Of a DNA stretch of 64,000 bases, positions 12,618 through 22,612 are shown in pieces (position 1 is the first letter of the stretch; the number at the start of each line of letters is the position of its first letter). Position numbers and translations under genes: made by a program. This stretch comes from Rhizobacter sp. OV335 (GTDB lineage: Bacteria > Pseudomonadota > Gammaproteobacteria > Burkholderiales > Burkholderiaceae_C). A model generated the notes under the pieces. That model was not told the DNA's origin and did not search any database. It saw only the letters and a program-made list of their open reading frames with translations. The stretch is from NCBI RefSeq assembly GCF_900142965.1, contig NZ_FRCQ01000015.1:62001-126000 (forward strand), written 5' to 3'.

Positions 12618-13211
12618 TCAGCCGAGGAAGTAGCGCTTCAGGCCGGCCAGCACCATCTCGACGGCGATCGCCGTCAGCACCAGGCCCATCAGCTTCTCGA
12701 TCGCCGAGACGACCGAATCGCCCAGCAGGCGGCGGATGCGGTCGCACAACATCAGCACCGCGCCCGACACCGCCATCGCCGCCGTCAGCGCGGCCACCCA
12801 GTCGAGCAGGCGGTCCGGCTGGCGCGAGGCCAGCAGCAGCACCGTCGCCATCGCCGACGGGCCCGCCAGCAGCGGCACTGCAAGCGGAAAGATCAACGGC
12901 TCCTTGCCCTCGGTCGTGCCGTAGACGCCGCCTTCGTGGCTGAAGATCATCCGGATCGCGACCATCAGCAGGATCACGCCGCCGGCGACTTCGAGCGAGC
13001 GCTCCGACAGGTGCATCACGCGCAGGAAGCCGTTGCCGAAGAACATGAAGAAGAACAGAACGCCGAACGCGATGCCGACCTCGCGCATCGCGACCCAGCG
13101 GCGCCGCGGCTTCGGCACGTCGCGCATGATCGGGATGAAGATCGGCAGGCTGCCCAGCGGATCGAGCACCAGCAGCAGCAGCACGAAGGCCGAAAGAAAG
13201 CTGTGGTCCAT
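12618..13211 (-). CDS. MarC family integral membrane protein
   Basis: Six-helix inner-membrane protein, 197 residues, of the MarC/UPF0056 family whose physiological function is not settled (the early link to multiple antibiotic resistance was not confirmed). Typical features are LLLVLDPLGSLPIF at the N-terminus and PLAVPLLAGPSAMAT in the second half. ATG at 13209-13211 lies just beyond the mutL stop, so it is probably co-transcribed with mutL. A longer in-frame extension was rejected because it overlaps mutL. Confidence 0.85.
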   Translation of the reverse strand: MDHSFLSAFVLLLLVLDPLGSLPIFIPIMRDVPKPRRRWVAMREVGIAFGVLFFFMFFGNGFLRVMHLSERSLEVAGGVILLMVAIRMIFSHEGGVYGTTEGKEPLIFPLAVPLLAGPSAMATVLLLASRQPDRLLDWVAALTAAMAVSGAVLMLCDRIRRLLGDSVVSAIEKLMGLVLTAIAVEMVLAGLKRYFLG

Positions 13212-13213
13212 GC

Positions 13214-15082
<1,869 letters not shown>

Positions 15083-15088
15083 CGGGGA

Positions 15089-15110
15089 ATTGTAGGAGGC
15101 TCGTGATAAT
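15089..15110. promoter_or_regulatory. Face-to-face -10 boxes for mutL (-) and the antiporter gene (+)
   Basis: Only 34 bp separate the two divergent start codons. On the minus strand TACAAT (complement of 15089-15094) lies 6 bp before the mutL ATG. On the plus strand GATAAT (15105-15110) lies 6 bp before the antiporter ATG at 15117. Both spacings place the transcription start at the A of ATG. Confidence 0.45.
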
Positions 15111-15116
15111 GCGCCG

Positions 15117-16748
15117 ATGCACGACCTGACCCTGCTCGTCACCCTCGCCGGCGGCCTCGCGTTCGCACTCGTCTTCGGGGCACTGACGCGCCGCATCGGG
15201 CTGTCGACACTGGTCGGCTACATGCTGGCCGGCATCGTGGTCGGGCCGTTCACACCGGGTTTCGTGGCCGATGCGGGCCTCGCGTCGCAGTTGGCCGAGA
15301 TCGGCGTGATCCTGCTGATGTTCGGCGTCGGCATGCACTTCCATCCGCAGGAACTGCTGCGGGTGTGGAAGCTGGCGGTGCCCGGGGCGATCGGCCAGAG
15401 CGCGGTGGCCGGCGTCGCGGGTTGGGCGCTGGCGCGCTCCTTCGGCTGGTCGCATGCGGCCGGCGCGATCTTCGGCATGGCGCTCGCCGTCGCGAGCACC
15501 GTGGTGCTGATGCGCATGCTGGTCGAGCAGAACCGGCTCGCGAGCCGCGACGGCCATGTCGCGGTGGGCTGGCTGATCGTCGAGGACCTGTTCACCGTCG
15601 GCGCGCTGGTGGTGCTGCCGCTGCTGGCGCCGCCGGCCGAAGGGGCGGCAGGCGCCACGCAGTCGCTGGGCATGGCGCTGCTGATGGCGCTCGGCAAGGT
15701 CGTCGTCTTCGCGCTGCTGGTCGGCGTGGTCGGCACGCGCGTGGTCGGGCGGGTGCTCGAGAAGGTGGCGCGCACGCAGTCGTCGGAGTTGTTCACGCTG
15801 ACGGTGTTCGTGGTCGCGCTGGGCGTTGCGGTGCTGGCGGCGGAGGTGTTCCACGTGTCGGTGGCGCTCGGCGCGTTCTTCGCCGGGCTGGTGGTCGGGC
15901 AATCGCGCTTCGGCCCGCAGGCGGCGGCCGACATGGCGCCGTTCCGCGACGTGTTCTCGGCGCTGTTCTTCGTCTCGGTCGGCATGCTGTTCAACCCGAG
16001 CTTCGTCGTGCAGCAGCCGTGGATGGTGCTGGGCGTGCTTGCGATCGTGCTGGTGATCAAGCCGCTGATCGCGGTCGCGATCGTCGCCGTGCTGCGCGAG
16101 CCCCCGCGCACCGCCGCGACGGTGGCGGTGGGTCTCGCGCAGATCGGCGAGTTCTCGTTCATCCTCGCGAGCCTCGGGCTGTCGATCGGCGTGCTGCCGC
16201 GCGAGGCGATGGATGCGCTGGTGGTCGGCGCGATCGTGTCGATCGCGGTCAACCCGCTGCTGTTCCGCTGGATCGGCAAGCGGGTCAAGGAGCCGGATGC
16301 GGCACATGTCGAGCCCACCGCCGCGCCGGCCGACGCGGCGGCGCACACCGCGCCGGCCGTGCTGCTGTGCGGCTACGGCGCGCTGGGCCGGCGCATCGCG
16401 GCGCGCTGCGTCGAGAACGGCATCGCGGTCGCCGCGGTGCACCACGATCCGGACATCGAGCCGGTACCCGGCATGACGCTGGTGTTCGGCGACCCGACCC
16501 GTGGCGAGGTGCTGCAGGCCGCCGGCGTTGCCGACGCGCGGCTGCTGGTCGTCGCCGACCTGCTGCTGGGCGCCAAGATCCAGGTCTGCACGCAGGCGCG
16601 ACGGCTGAACCCGCGCATCGTGATCAGCGGCAGCGCGAACACCGATGCCGAGCGCGCCTGGCTGGAAGAGTTCGGCGCGCAGTTCGTCAGCGACGGGCGC
16701 GACGAGCAGAGCGCGCAGATGGCGCGGGCGATCAAGACGTTGTTGTAG
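15117..16748 (+). CDS. CPA2-family cation:proton antiporter with TrkA-N domain (YbaL/KefB-like)
   Basis: Predicted K+ (or Na+)/H+ antiporter, 543 residues. Residues about 1-390 are 11-12 membrane segments with the CPA2 pattern (VGYMLAGIVVGPFTPGF, EIGVILLMFGVGMHF, SVALGAFFAGLVVGQS). Residues about 410-543 are a cytoplasmic NAD-binding TrkA-N (RCK) domain beginning LLCGYGALGRRIA. The YbaL type is the best fit because it has a single RCK domain and no KefF partner gene nearby. Divergent from mutL. Confidence 0.88.
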   Translation: MHDLTLLVTLAGGLAFALVFGALTRRIGLSTLVGYMLAGIVVGPFTPGFVADAGLASQLAEIGVILLMFGVGMHFHPQELLRVWKLAVPGAIGQSAVAGVAGWALARSFGWSHAAGAIFGMALAVASTVVLMRMLVEQNRLASRDGHVAVGWLIVEDLFTVGALVVLPLLAPPAEGAAGATQSLGMALLMALGKVVVFALLVGVVGTRVVGRVLEKVARTQSSELFTLTVFVVALGVAVLAAEVFHVSVALGAFFAGLVVGQSRFGPQAAADMAPFRDVFSALFFVSVGMLFNPSFVVQQPWMVLGVLAIVLVIKPLIAVAIVAVLREPPRTAATVAVGLAQIGEFSFILASLGLSIGVLPREAMDALVVGAIVSIAVNPLLFRWIGKRVKEPDAAHVEPTAAPADAAAHTAPAVLLCGYGALGRRIAARCVENGIAVAAVHHDPDIEPVPGMTLVFGDPTRGEVLQAAGVADARLLVVADLLLGAKIQVCTQARRLNPRIVISGSANTDAERAWLEEFGAQFVSDGRDEQSAQMARAIKTLL

Positions 16749-16787
16749 CCCCCGTGAAGGTCGAGGTGGTCGCCAATTGCGACCACC

Positions 16788-16793
16788 GATAAT
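16788..16793 (+). promoter_or_regulatory. -10 box of the dedA-family gene, near-leaderless
   Basis: GATAAT ends 8 bp before the ATG at 16802, leaving room for a leader of 0-2 bases. It follows the antiporter stop by 40 bp, so the gene can be expressed on its own. Confidence 0.4.
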
Positions 16794-16801
16794 GCGCGCC
16801 C

Positions 16802-17446
16802 ATGGACATCGCCCACTTCATCCTCGACTTCATCCTGCACGTCGACGTGCACCTCGCGAACTTCGTCGCGGCCTACGGCACCTGGGTGTACGCGCTGCTG
16901 TTCCTGATCATCTTCGTCGAGACCGGCGTCGTCGTGATGCCCTTCCTGCCGGGCGACTCGCTGCTGTTCGTCGTCGGCGCTCTGTGCGGTGCCGGGCTGA
17001 TGAGCCTGCCGCTGTCGATCGGCCTGCTGATCGCCGCGGCGATCCTCGGCAACCAGAGCAACTACGCGATCGGCCGCTACTTCGGGCCGCGGGTGTTCCA
17101 GTGGGAGAACTCGCGCTTCTTCAACAAGCGGGCCTTCGAGCAGGCGCATGCGTTCTACGAGAAGTACGGCGGCATCACGATCATCGCCGCGCGCTTCATG
17201 CCCTTCCTGCGCACCTTCGCGCCCTTCGTGGCCGGCGTCGCGCAGATGACGCGCCGCAAGTTCACGCTGTACGACGTGAGCGGCGCGGTGCTGTGGGTCG
17301 GTGGTGTCACGATGGCCGGGTTCCTGTTCGGCAACATCCCGTGGGTCAAGGAGCACCTCGACAAGATCATCTGGGGCGCGATCCTGCTGCCGGGCTTGCT
17401 GGTGCTGTTCGGCGCGTGGAAGGCGCGACGCACGCAGCCCGCGTGA
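16802..17446 (+). CDS. DedA family membrane protein
   Basis: Inner-membrane protein of the DedA/SNARE-associated superfamily (undecaprenyl phosphate or phospholipid flipping is the current view of the family), 214 residues. Signature stretches are FVETGVVVMPFLPGDSLLFV and ARFMPFLRTFAPFVAGVA, with the acidic and Arg residues needed for proton coupling in characterised members. It is convergent with amiC, with one base between the stop codons. Confidence 0.9.
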   Translation: MDIAHFILDFILHVDVHLANFVAAYGTWVYALLFLIIFVETGVVVMPFLPGDSLLFVVGALCGAGLMSLPLSIGLLIAAAILGNQSNYAIGRYFGPRVFQWENSRFFNKRAFEQAHAFYEKYGGITIIAARFMPFLRTFAPFVAGVAQMTRRKFTLYDVSGAVLWVGGVTMAGFLFGNIPWVKEHLDKIIWGAILLPGLLVLFGAWKARRTQPA

Positions 17447-17447
17447 T

Positions 17448-18809
17448 CTACAACTGCCGCTGCCTCGCCAGCGGCGGGTTCTTCGCGAAGTAGCGCCGGA
17501 TCCCCGTCGTCAGTGCCTCGACCAGCTGCAGCTGGTACTGCGGGTCGCGCAGCTTGGCTTCTTCTTCCGGGTTCGAGATGAAGGCCGTCTCGACCAGGAT
17601 GGACGGGATGTCGGGGGCCTTCAGCACCGCGAAGCCGGCCTGTTCGACGCTGCCCTTGTGCAGCTTGCCGACCTTGCCGATCTGGCCCAGCACCTCGCCG
17701 CCGAGCTTCATGCTGTCCTTGATCTGCGCGGTCGTGCTCATGTCGAGCATCGCGCGCAGCACCGCCGCGTCCTTGGCCTTGAAGTTGACGCCGCCCACCA
17801 TGTCGGCCGCGTTCTCCTTGTCGGCCATCCAGCGCGCCGCCGTGCTGGTGGCGCCATGCTGCGACAGTGCGAACACCGACGCGCCGCGCGCCTTCGGCGT
17901 CAGGAACGCATCGGCATGGATCGACACGAACAGGTCGGCCTGCACGCGCCGCGCCTTGCGCACCCGGTCCTGCAGCGGCACGAAGAAATCCGCGTCGCGC
18001 GTCATCATCGCCCGGAAGCCCGGCAGTGCGTTGATGCGGTCGCGCAGCTTCAGCGCCACCTGCAGCACCACGTCTTTCTCGTGCAGCCCGCTCGGCCCGC
18101 TCGCGCCGGGGTCTTCGCCGCCATGGCCGGGGTCGAGCGCGACGATGATCAGCCGGTCGATGCGCCCCTGCGACATCGGCGGCACCGTCGCGGCGCCGGA
18201 GGCCAACGGCCCGGAGTGCGGCTGCGAGGCCGCGGCCACCGGCGGCTGCGCCGGTGCCGGCAGCGGCTTGATGCTCACCTCCGGCGGCTTGCCGATCTTG
18301 CCGATGAACTCGCCGAGGGCATCCTGCACCTCCTGCGCCGCGCGCTGCTCGGCCTGTTCCTTGTCCTTGATCAGCGACAGCAGCGGATCGCGTTCTTCGG
18401 TCGGATAGAGGTCGAACACCAGCCGGTGCTGGTAGGCCGCGACCGGCGCCAGCGTGAACAGCTGCGGCGCGGTCGCCTGCTTCAGGTCGATCACCAGCCG
18501 CACGACGCGCGGCTGGTTCTGCCCGACCCGCACACCGCCGATGAACGGATCGTCGGAGCGCACCTTGCCGACCAGCTCGCGCAGCGCGGGGCTCAGCTCC
18601 AGCCCGTCGATGTCGATGACGAGCCGGTTCGGGTTCTCGGCCAGGAAGTGCTTGACCGACAGCGCGCTGTCGGACTCGAGCGTCACACGGGTGTAGTCGG
18701 TGGCCGGCCAGACGCGCACCGCGACGATGCTCGCGCCGAACGCGAGTTCATTGGCGCCGAGTAGAAGAACGACGCTGCCGAGGCCTTGCAGCGCGGCGCG
18801 GCGCTTCAT
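17448..18809 (-). CDS. amiC: N-acetylmuramoyl-L-alanine amidase with AMIN domain
   Basis: Periplasmic zinc amidase that splits septal peptidoglycan, 453 residues. An export signal (RRAALQGLGSVVLLL, possibly Tat because of the Arg pair) precedes an AMIN domain (about 28-130) and a linker. The Amidase_3 domain (about 215-440) follows, with ligands in ALDPGHGGEDPG, EKDVVL, SIHADAF and the catalytic Glu in ILVETAFISN. The start overlaps the tsaE stop (ATGA), the usual tsaE-amiC arrangement. Confidence 0.94.
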   Translation of the reverse strand: MKRRAALQGLGSVVLLLGANELAFGASIVAVRVWPATDYTRVTLESDSALSVKHFLAENPNRLVIDIDGLELSPALRELVGKVRSDDPFIGGVRVGQNQPRVVRLVIDLKQATAPQLFTLAPVAAYQHRLVFDLYPTEERDPLLSLIKDKEQAEQRAAQEVQDALGEFIGKIGKPPEVSIKPLPAPAQPPVAAASQPHSGPLASGAATVPPMSQGRIDRLIIVALDPGHGGEDPGASGPSGLHEKDVVLQVALKLRDRINALPGFRAMMTRDADFFVPLQDRVRKARRVQADLFVSIHADAFLTPKARGASVFALSQHGATSTAARWMADKENAADMVGGVNFKAKDAAVLRAMLDMSTTAQIKDSMKLGGEVLGQIGKVGKLHKGSVEQAGFAVLKAPDIPSILVETAFISNPEEEAKLRDPQYQLQLVEALTTGIRRYFAKNPPLARQRQL

Positions 18810-19294
18810 GACAGCAGCTCCACGCCGAGCGGCGTCTGCGCGGCCAGGCGCACACGGCGCGGCCCTCCACCGTCTTCGCCGTCATCAATGTCGTCGAACG
18901 CAATGTCGATGCGCAGGTCGGCCGGTGGCAGCAGCCCCTCCGCCCGCTCCGGCCATTCGGCGATCTTCAGCCCCGGCGCCCCGAACACATCGCGAAAGCC
19001 GGCGTCCTCGAACTCCTGCGGGTCCTCGAAGCGGTAGAAATCGAAATGCGAGATCGCCGGGCCACCCGGCAACGGATACTGCTCCATCACCGCATAGGTC
19101 GGGCTCTTGATCCGGCCGGTGACGCCGAGGGCCTGCAGCAGGTGGCGCGTGAAGGTGGTCTTGCCGGCGCCCAGCGGGCCGTGCAGTTCGATGAAGGCCC
19201 TGCGCAGCGCGGGATGCGCCGCCAGCCGCTGCGCAGTGGCGGCGCAGGCGGCCTCGTCGGGCCAGGGCAGCGATCGGGTTTCTAGAATCGTCAA
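18806..19294 (-). CDS. tsaE: tRNA threonylcarbamoyladenosine biosynthesis ATPase TsaE
   Basis: Small ATPase required with TsaB and TsaD for the t6A37 modification of ANN-decoding tRNAs; 162 residues. The Walker A motif is GPLGAGKTTFTR, followed by the family stretch VKSPTY in the form IKSPTYAVMEQY and the HFDFYR motif. The given start is TTG at 19292-19294, which abuts the queG ATG with no bases between. A slightly later start is possible because no Shine-Dalgarno is visible. Confidence 0.92.
   Translation of the reverse strand: MTILETRSLPWPDEAACAATAQRLAAHPALRRAFIELHGPLGAGKTTFTRHLLQALGVTGRIKSPTYAVMEQYPLPGGPAISHFDFYRFEDPQEFEDAGFRDVFGAPGLKIAEWPERAEGLLPPADLRIDIAFDDIDDGEDGGGPRRVRLAAQTPLGVELLS
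19283..19288 (+). promoter_or_regulatory. -10 box of queG inside the tsaE start region
   Basis: TAGAAT ends 6 bp before the queG ATG at 19295, so the transcript should begin at the start codon. The box lies within the first codons of the divergent tsaE gene. Confidence 0.45.
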
Positions 19295-20389
19295 ATGACC
19301 GAAGCTCAGCAGTTGGACGGTGATGGCCTCGTCGCGCAGTTGCGCGAATGGGGCCTCGCGCTCGGATTTTCACAGATCGGCGTGGCCGATGTGGATCTGT
19401 CCTCCGCCGAGGCAGGGCTTCTGGCGTGGCTGCGCGACGGTTTCCATGGCGAGATGGGCTACATGGCCGCGCACGGCCTGAAGCGTGCACGCCCGGCCGA
19501 GCTGGTGCCGGGCACCGTGCGGGTCATCACCGCGCGCATGGACTACCTGCCGAAGGGGACCACCGACGACTGGCAGGCCGTCGAATGGGACCGCCTCGCG
19601 TCGCCGGCACAGGCCACCGTGTCGGTCTATGCCCGCGGCCGCGACTACCACAAGGTGCTGCGCCACCGGCTGCAGAAACTCGCCGACCGCCTGCAGCAAG
19701 AGGTCGGCCCGCGCGGCCACCGGGTGTTCACCGATTCGGCCCCGGTGCTCGAGGTCGAGCTCGCGTCGCGCAGCGGCATCGGCTGGCGCGGCAAGCACAC
19801 GTTGACGCTGCACCGCGAGGCCGGCTCGATGTTCTTCCTCGGCGAAATCTACGTCGACCTGCCGCTGCCGCTGTCGACCCCGGTCACCGGCCACTGCGGC
19901 AGTTGCAGCGCCTGCATCGATGTCTGCCCTACGCGCGCCATCGTCGCGCCCTACCGCGTCGATGCGCGGCGCTGCATCTCGTACCTGACGATCGAGCATG
20001 CCGGGCCGATTCCGGTCGAGCTGCGCCCGGCCATCGGCAACCGCATCTACGGCTGCGACGACTGCCAACTGGCCTGCCCGTGGAACAAGTACGCCCAACG
20101 CAGTCCGCTGCCCGACTTCGACATGCGCGACACGCTCGCCGCGCCAACGCTGCTCGGGCTCTGGGCCTGGACCGAGGCCGATTTCCTGCGCCACACCGAG
20201 GGCAGCGCGATCCGCCGCATCGGCCACCAGCGCTGGCGCCGCAACCTCGCGGTGGCGATCGGCAACGCGCTGCGCGACGCGGCCACGCCGGCCGCCGACC
20301 GCGCGGCGCTGGCTGCCGCGTTGCAGGCCTCGCGCGAGGGGGCTGACGAACTGGTGCGGGAGCACATAGACTGGGCGCTCTCCGCGTGA
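19295..20389 (+). CDS. queG: Epoxyqueuosine reductase QueG
   Basis: Cobalamin- and iron-sulphur-dependent enzyme that reduces epoxyqueuosine in tRNA to queuosine, the final step of the modification. The 364-residue protein contains two 4Fe-4S motifs: CGSCSACIDVCPTRA and CDDCQLACPWN (with a further Cys at ARRCISY). The ferredoxin-like pair after a B12-binding N-terminal domain is the QueG layout. It is divergent from tsaE, another tRNA modification gene. Confidence 0.95.
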   Translation: MTEAQQLDGDGLVAQLREWGLALGFSQIGVADVDLSSAEAGLLAWLRDGFHGEMGYMAAHGLKRARPAELVPGTVRVITARMDYLPKGTTDDWQAVEWDRLASPAQATVSVYARGRDYHKVLRHRLQKLADRLQQEVGPRGHRVFTDSAPVLEVELASRSGIGWRGKHTLTLHREAGSMFFLGEIYVDLPLPLSTPVTGHCGSCSACIDVCPTRAIVAPYRVDARRCISYLTIEHAGPIPVELRPAIGNRIYGCDDCQLACPWNKYAQRSPLPDFDMRDTLAAPTLLGLWAWTEADFLRHTEGSAIRRIGHQRWRRNLAVAIGNALRDAATPAADRAALAAALQASREGADELVREHIDWALSA

Positions 20390-20453
20390 GCCGTGGCAGT
20401 TGAACGGCACGAACATTGCTGAACCCAATGCCGTCTTCAACGAACTGCCCCGC

Positions 20454-21506
20454 ATGATCGCCCGCCTGCTGTCGCTCCCGTCCCTTGCCTTCACCCTCGC
20501 CTTCGCTGTCGCCGGGTCCCCCGCGCATGCCGCGCCGCGCTGCCTGAGCGACTGCACGCCGCGCATCGGCATCGTCTCCGCCTTCGGGGCCGAGGCCGAC
20601 ATCCTGGTCGCCAACACGCAGGGCCGGCGCAGTTTCACCGTCAACGGCAACCGCTTCACGACCGGCACGCTGCGCGGCAACCGGGTCGTCATCGTGCTGA
20701 GCGGCGTCAGCATGATCAACTCGACGATGGTCACGCAGCTGATGCTGGATCACTTCCACGTGCAGCGGCTCATCATGAGCGGCATCAGCGGCGGCGTGAA
20801 CCCGGCCCACCACGTCGGCGACGTGATCGTGCCCGAGCGCTGGGCGATGCCGCTGGAGGTCTACTGGAACCACGACGGCACGCCGCCCGCGCCCTGCGGC
20901 GCGGCCGGCGACGTGAGCTGCCTCGGCCTGAAGCTCGCCGAGGTCAACGGCAAGACGGTGCCGCCCTTCGTCGGCGCCGCGCCGGTCGGCGGTCTGTTCA
21001 TGCGGCAGAACTTCGTGATGAGCCGCGAGCGCGCGCCGCAGGGCGAGTTCCGCTTCGACTACGAGGCCGATCCGGCGATGCTGGACGTGGCCCGCGCGAT
21101 CACGCCAACGCTCGCGCGCTGCGGCCCGAAGGCCTTCAAGCCGGGCGTGGCCGAGCCCGACCCGAAGCTGTGCGTCGCGACGCAGCCGCGCGTGGTCGTC
21201 GGCGGGCGCGGCGTGTCGGGCACGCTGTTCCTCGCGAACCCGGCCTACCGCACTTACTTGTTCGAGCAACTGCAGGCCGAGACCTTCGAGATGGAGACCG
21301 CGGCGCTCGCGCACGTGGCCCATGCGAACGGCGTGCCTTACATCGCGTTCCGCAGCCTCAGCGACCTCGCCGGCGCGGAAGAATTCAACGCCGACGTCGG
21401 CGCGCTGTTCGCCAGCGGGCTGGCCGAGACCAATGAAGCGGCCGTCACGATGGCCTTCCTCGAGGCCTGGAAGGCCCGCACCGTTCCCCGGAGACAAAAG
21501 AAATGA
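20454..21506 (+). CDS. Exported nucleoside phosphorylase/nucleosidase family protein
   Basis: A 350-residue protein with an N-terminal signal peptide (about 1-26, ending PAHAAP) and a PNP/MTAN-type fold (phosphorylase superfamily 1). PRIGIVSAFGAEADIL begins the domain, and the MTAN-like ETFEMETAALAHVA and SDLAGAEEF follow near the end. Cytoplasmic MTANs lack a signal, so this is probably a periplasmic nucleosidase. Two inserts with Cys pairs suggest disulphides. ATG 20454 was preferred over TTG 20400 because it begins right before the signal peptide. Its stop overlaps the next gene (ATGA). Confidence 0.75.
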   Translation: MIARLLSLPSLAFTLAFAVAGSPAHAAPRCLSDCTPRIGIVSAFGAEADILVANTQGRRSFTVNGNRFTTGTLRGNRVVIVLSGVSMINSTMVTQLMLDHFHVQRLIMSGISGGVNPAHHVGDVIVPERWAMPLEVYWNHDGTPPAPCGAAGDVSCLGLKLAEVNGKTVPPFVGAAPVGGLFMRQNFVMSRERAPQGEFRFDYEADPAMLDVARAITPTLARCGPKAFKPGVAEPDPKLCVATQPRVVVGGRGVSGTLFLANPAYRTYLFEQLQAETFEMETAALAHVAHANGVPYIAFRSLSDLAGAEEFNADVGALFASGLAETNEAAVTMAFLEAWKARTVPRRQKK

Positions 21507-22534
21507 AGACGAAGACGATCCTTGCCTTGATGCTGGCCGCGACCGCGTCGCTGGCCCAGGCCCAGGCACCCGCTGCCCCGCGCCCGCTGAAGGTGCTGAT
21601 CATCGCGATGTTCGAGCCCGAGGCCGCCCCGTGGCTCGCGCCGATGAAGCTGACCGAGGCGATCCCGGTGCCCGGCCTGCTGCCCGAGAGCCCGGCGCTG
21701 CGCTGCAACGCCGATGACGTCTGCCTGCTGACGGCGGGCATGGGGCATGCGAACGTCGCCGCGTCCACGATGGCCGTCACGCTCGACCCGCGCTTCGACC
21801 TGCGCCAGACCTACTTCCTGATCGCCGGCATCGCGGGCATCGACCCGGCGCGCGGCACGCTCGGCACCGCCGCGTGGGCACGCTACCTGGTCGATGTCGG
21901 CATCGCGCACGAACTCGATGCACGCGAGATGCCCAAGGGCTGGGCGTCCGGCTACTTCGGCATCATGACCAAGGGCCCGGGCGAGAAGCCGAAGCTGGAG
22001 TACCACACCGAGGTCGCGCAGCTCGACGAGGCCTTGCTGCAGAAGGCGCTGGCGCTCAGCAAGAACGCGACGCTCACCGACAGCGACGCCGCGAAGGCCT
22101 ACCGCAAGCGCTACAGGCAGGCCGCGGCCCGCCAGGCCCCCGCCGTGACCCAGTGCGACACGCTGGGCGGCGACACCTGGTGGCACGGCGACAAGCTGGG
22201 CGAGCACGCCCGCGCCTGGACGAAGCTGATGACCGACGGCAAGGGCGTCTACTGCACGACCCAGCAGGAGGACAACGCCACCTACAACGCGCTGGCCCGG
22301 GCGGCGGCGGCCGGCCGCGTCGATGTGAAGCGGCTGGCCGTGCTGCGCACCGCGTCGAACTTCGACCGCCCCCATTCGGGGCAGAGCGCCTACGCATCGC
22401 TGATGGCGTCGACCGCCGGCACGCCGGGCGGCTTCGTGCCGGCCACGCAGAACCTCTACGCGGTGGGCGGGCTGCTGGTGTCCGACATCGTCGCGCACTG
22501 GGAGCAGTGGCGCGTCGGCGTGCCCGCGCCCTGA
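21503..22534 (+). CDS. Purine nucleoside permease family (NUP) periplasmic protein
   Basis: A 343-residue protein with a signal peptide (about 1-21, ending AQAQA). Its domain matches the NUP family (originally a yeast purine nucleoside permease; the fold resembles nucleoside phosphorylases). Recognisable parts are LIIAMFEPEAAPWL, AGIAGIDPARGTLGTAAWARY and VLRTASNFDRP. The gene overlaps the preceding exported nucleosidase-like gene and is 78 bp before a TonB-dependent receptor. Both periplasmic proteins probably bind or cleave nucleosides. Transport activity is unproven in bacteria. Confidence 0.78.
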   Translation: MKTKTILALMLAATASLAQAQAPAAPRPLKVLIIAMFEPEAAPWLAPMKLTEAIPVPGLLPESPALRCNADDVCLLTAGMGHANVAASTMAVTLDPRFDLRQTYFLIAGIAGIDPARGTLGTAAWARYLVDVGIAHELDAREMPKGWASGYFGIMTKGPGEKPKLEYHTEVAQLDEALLQKALALSKNATLTDSDAAKAYRKRYRQAAARQAPAVTQCDTLGGDTWWHGDKLGEHARAWTKLMTDGKGVYCTTQQEDNATYNALARAAAAGRVDVKRLAVLRTASNFDRPHSGQSAYASLMASTAGTPGGFVPATQNLYAVGGLLVSDIVAHWEQWRVGVPAP

Positions 22535-22612
22535 GCCGCGCCCCCCGATGCACCTGAACGTGGCATGGCAGTTGCTGTTGCCCTCCATTCACTCACCCAC
22601 ACGGATGTACCC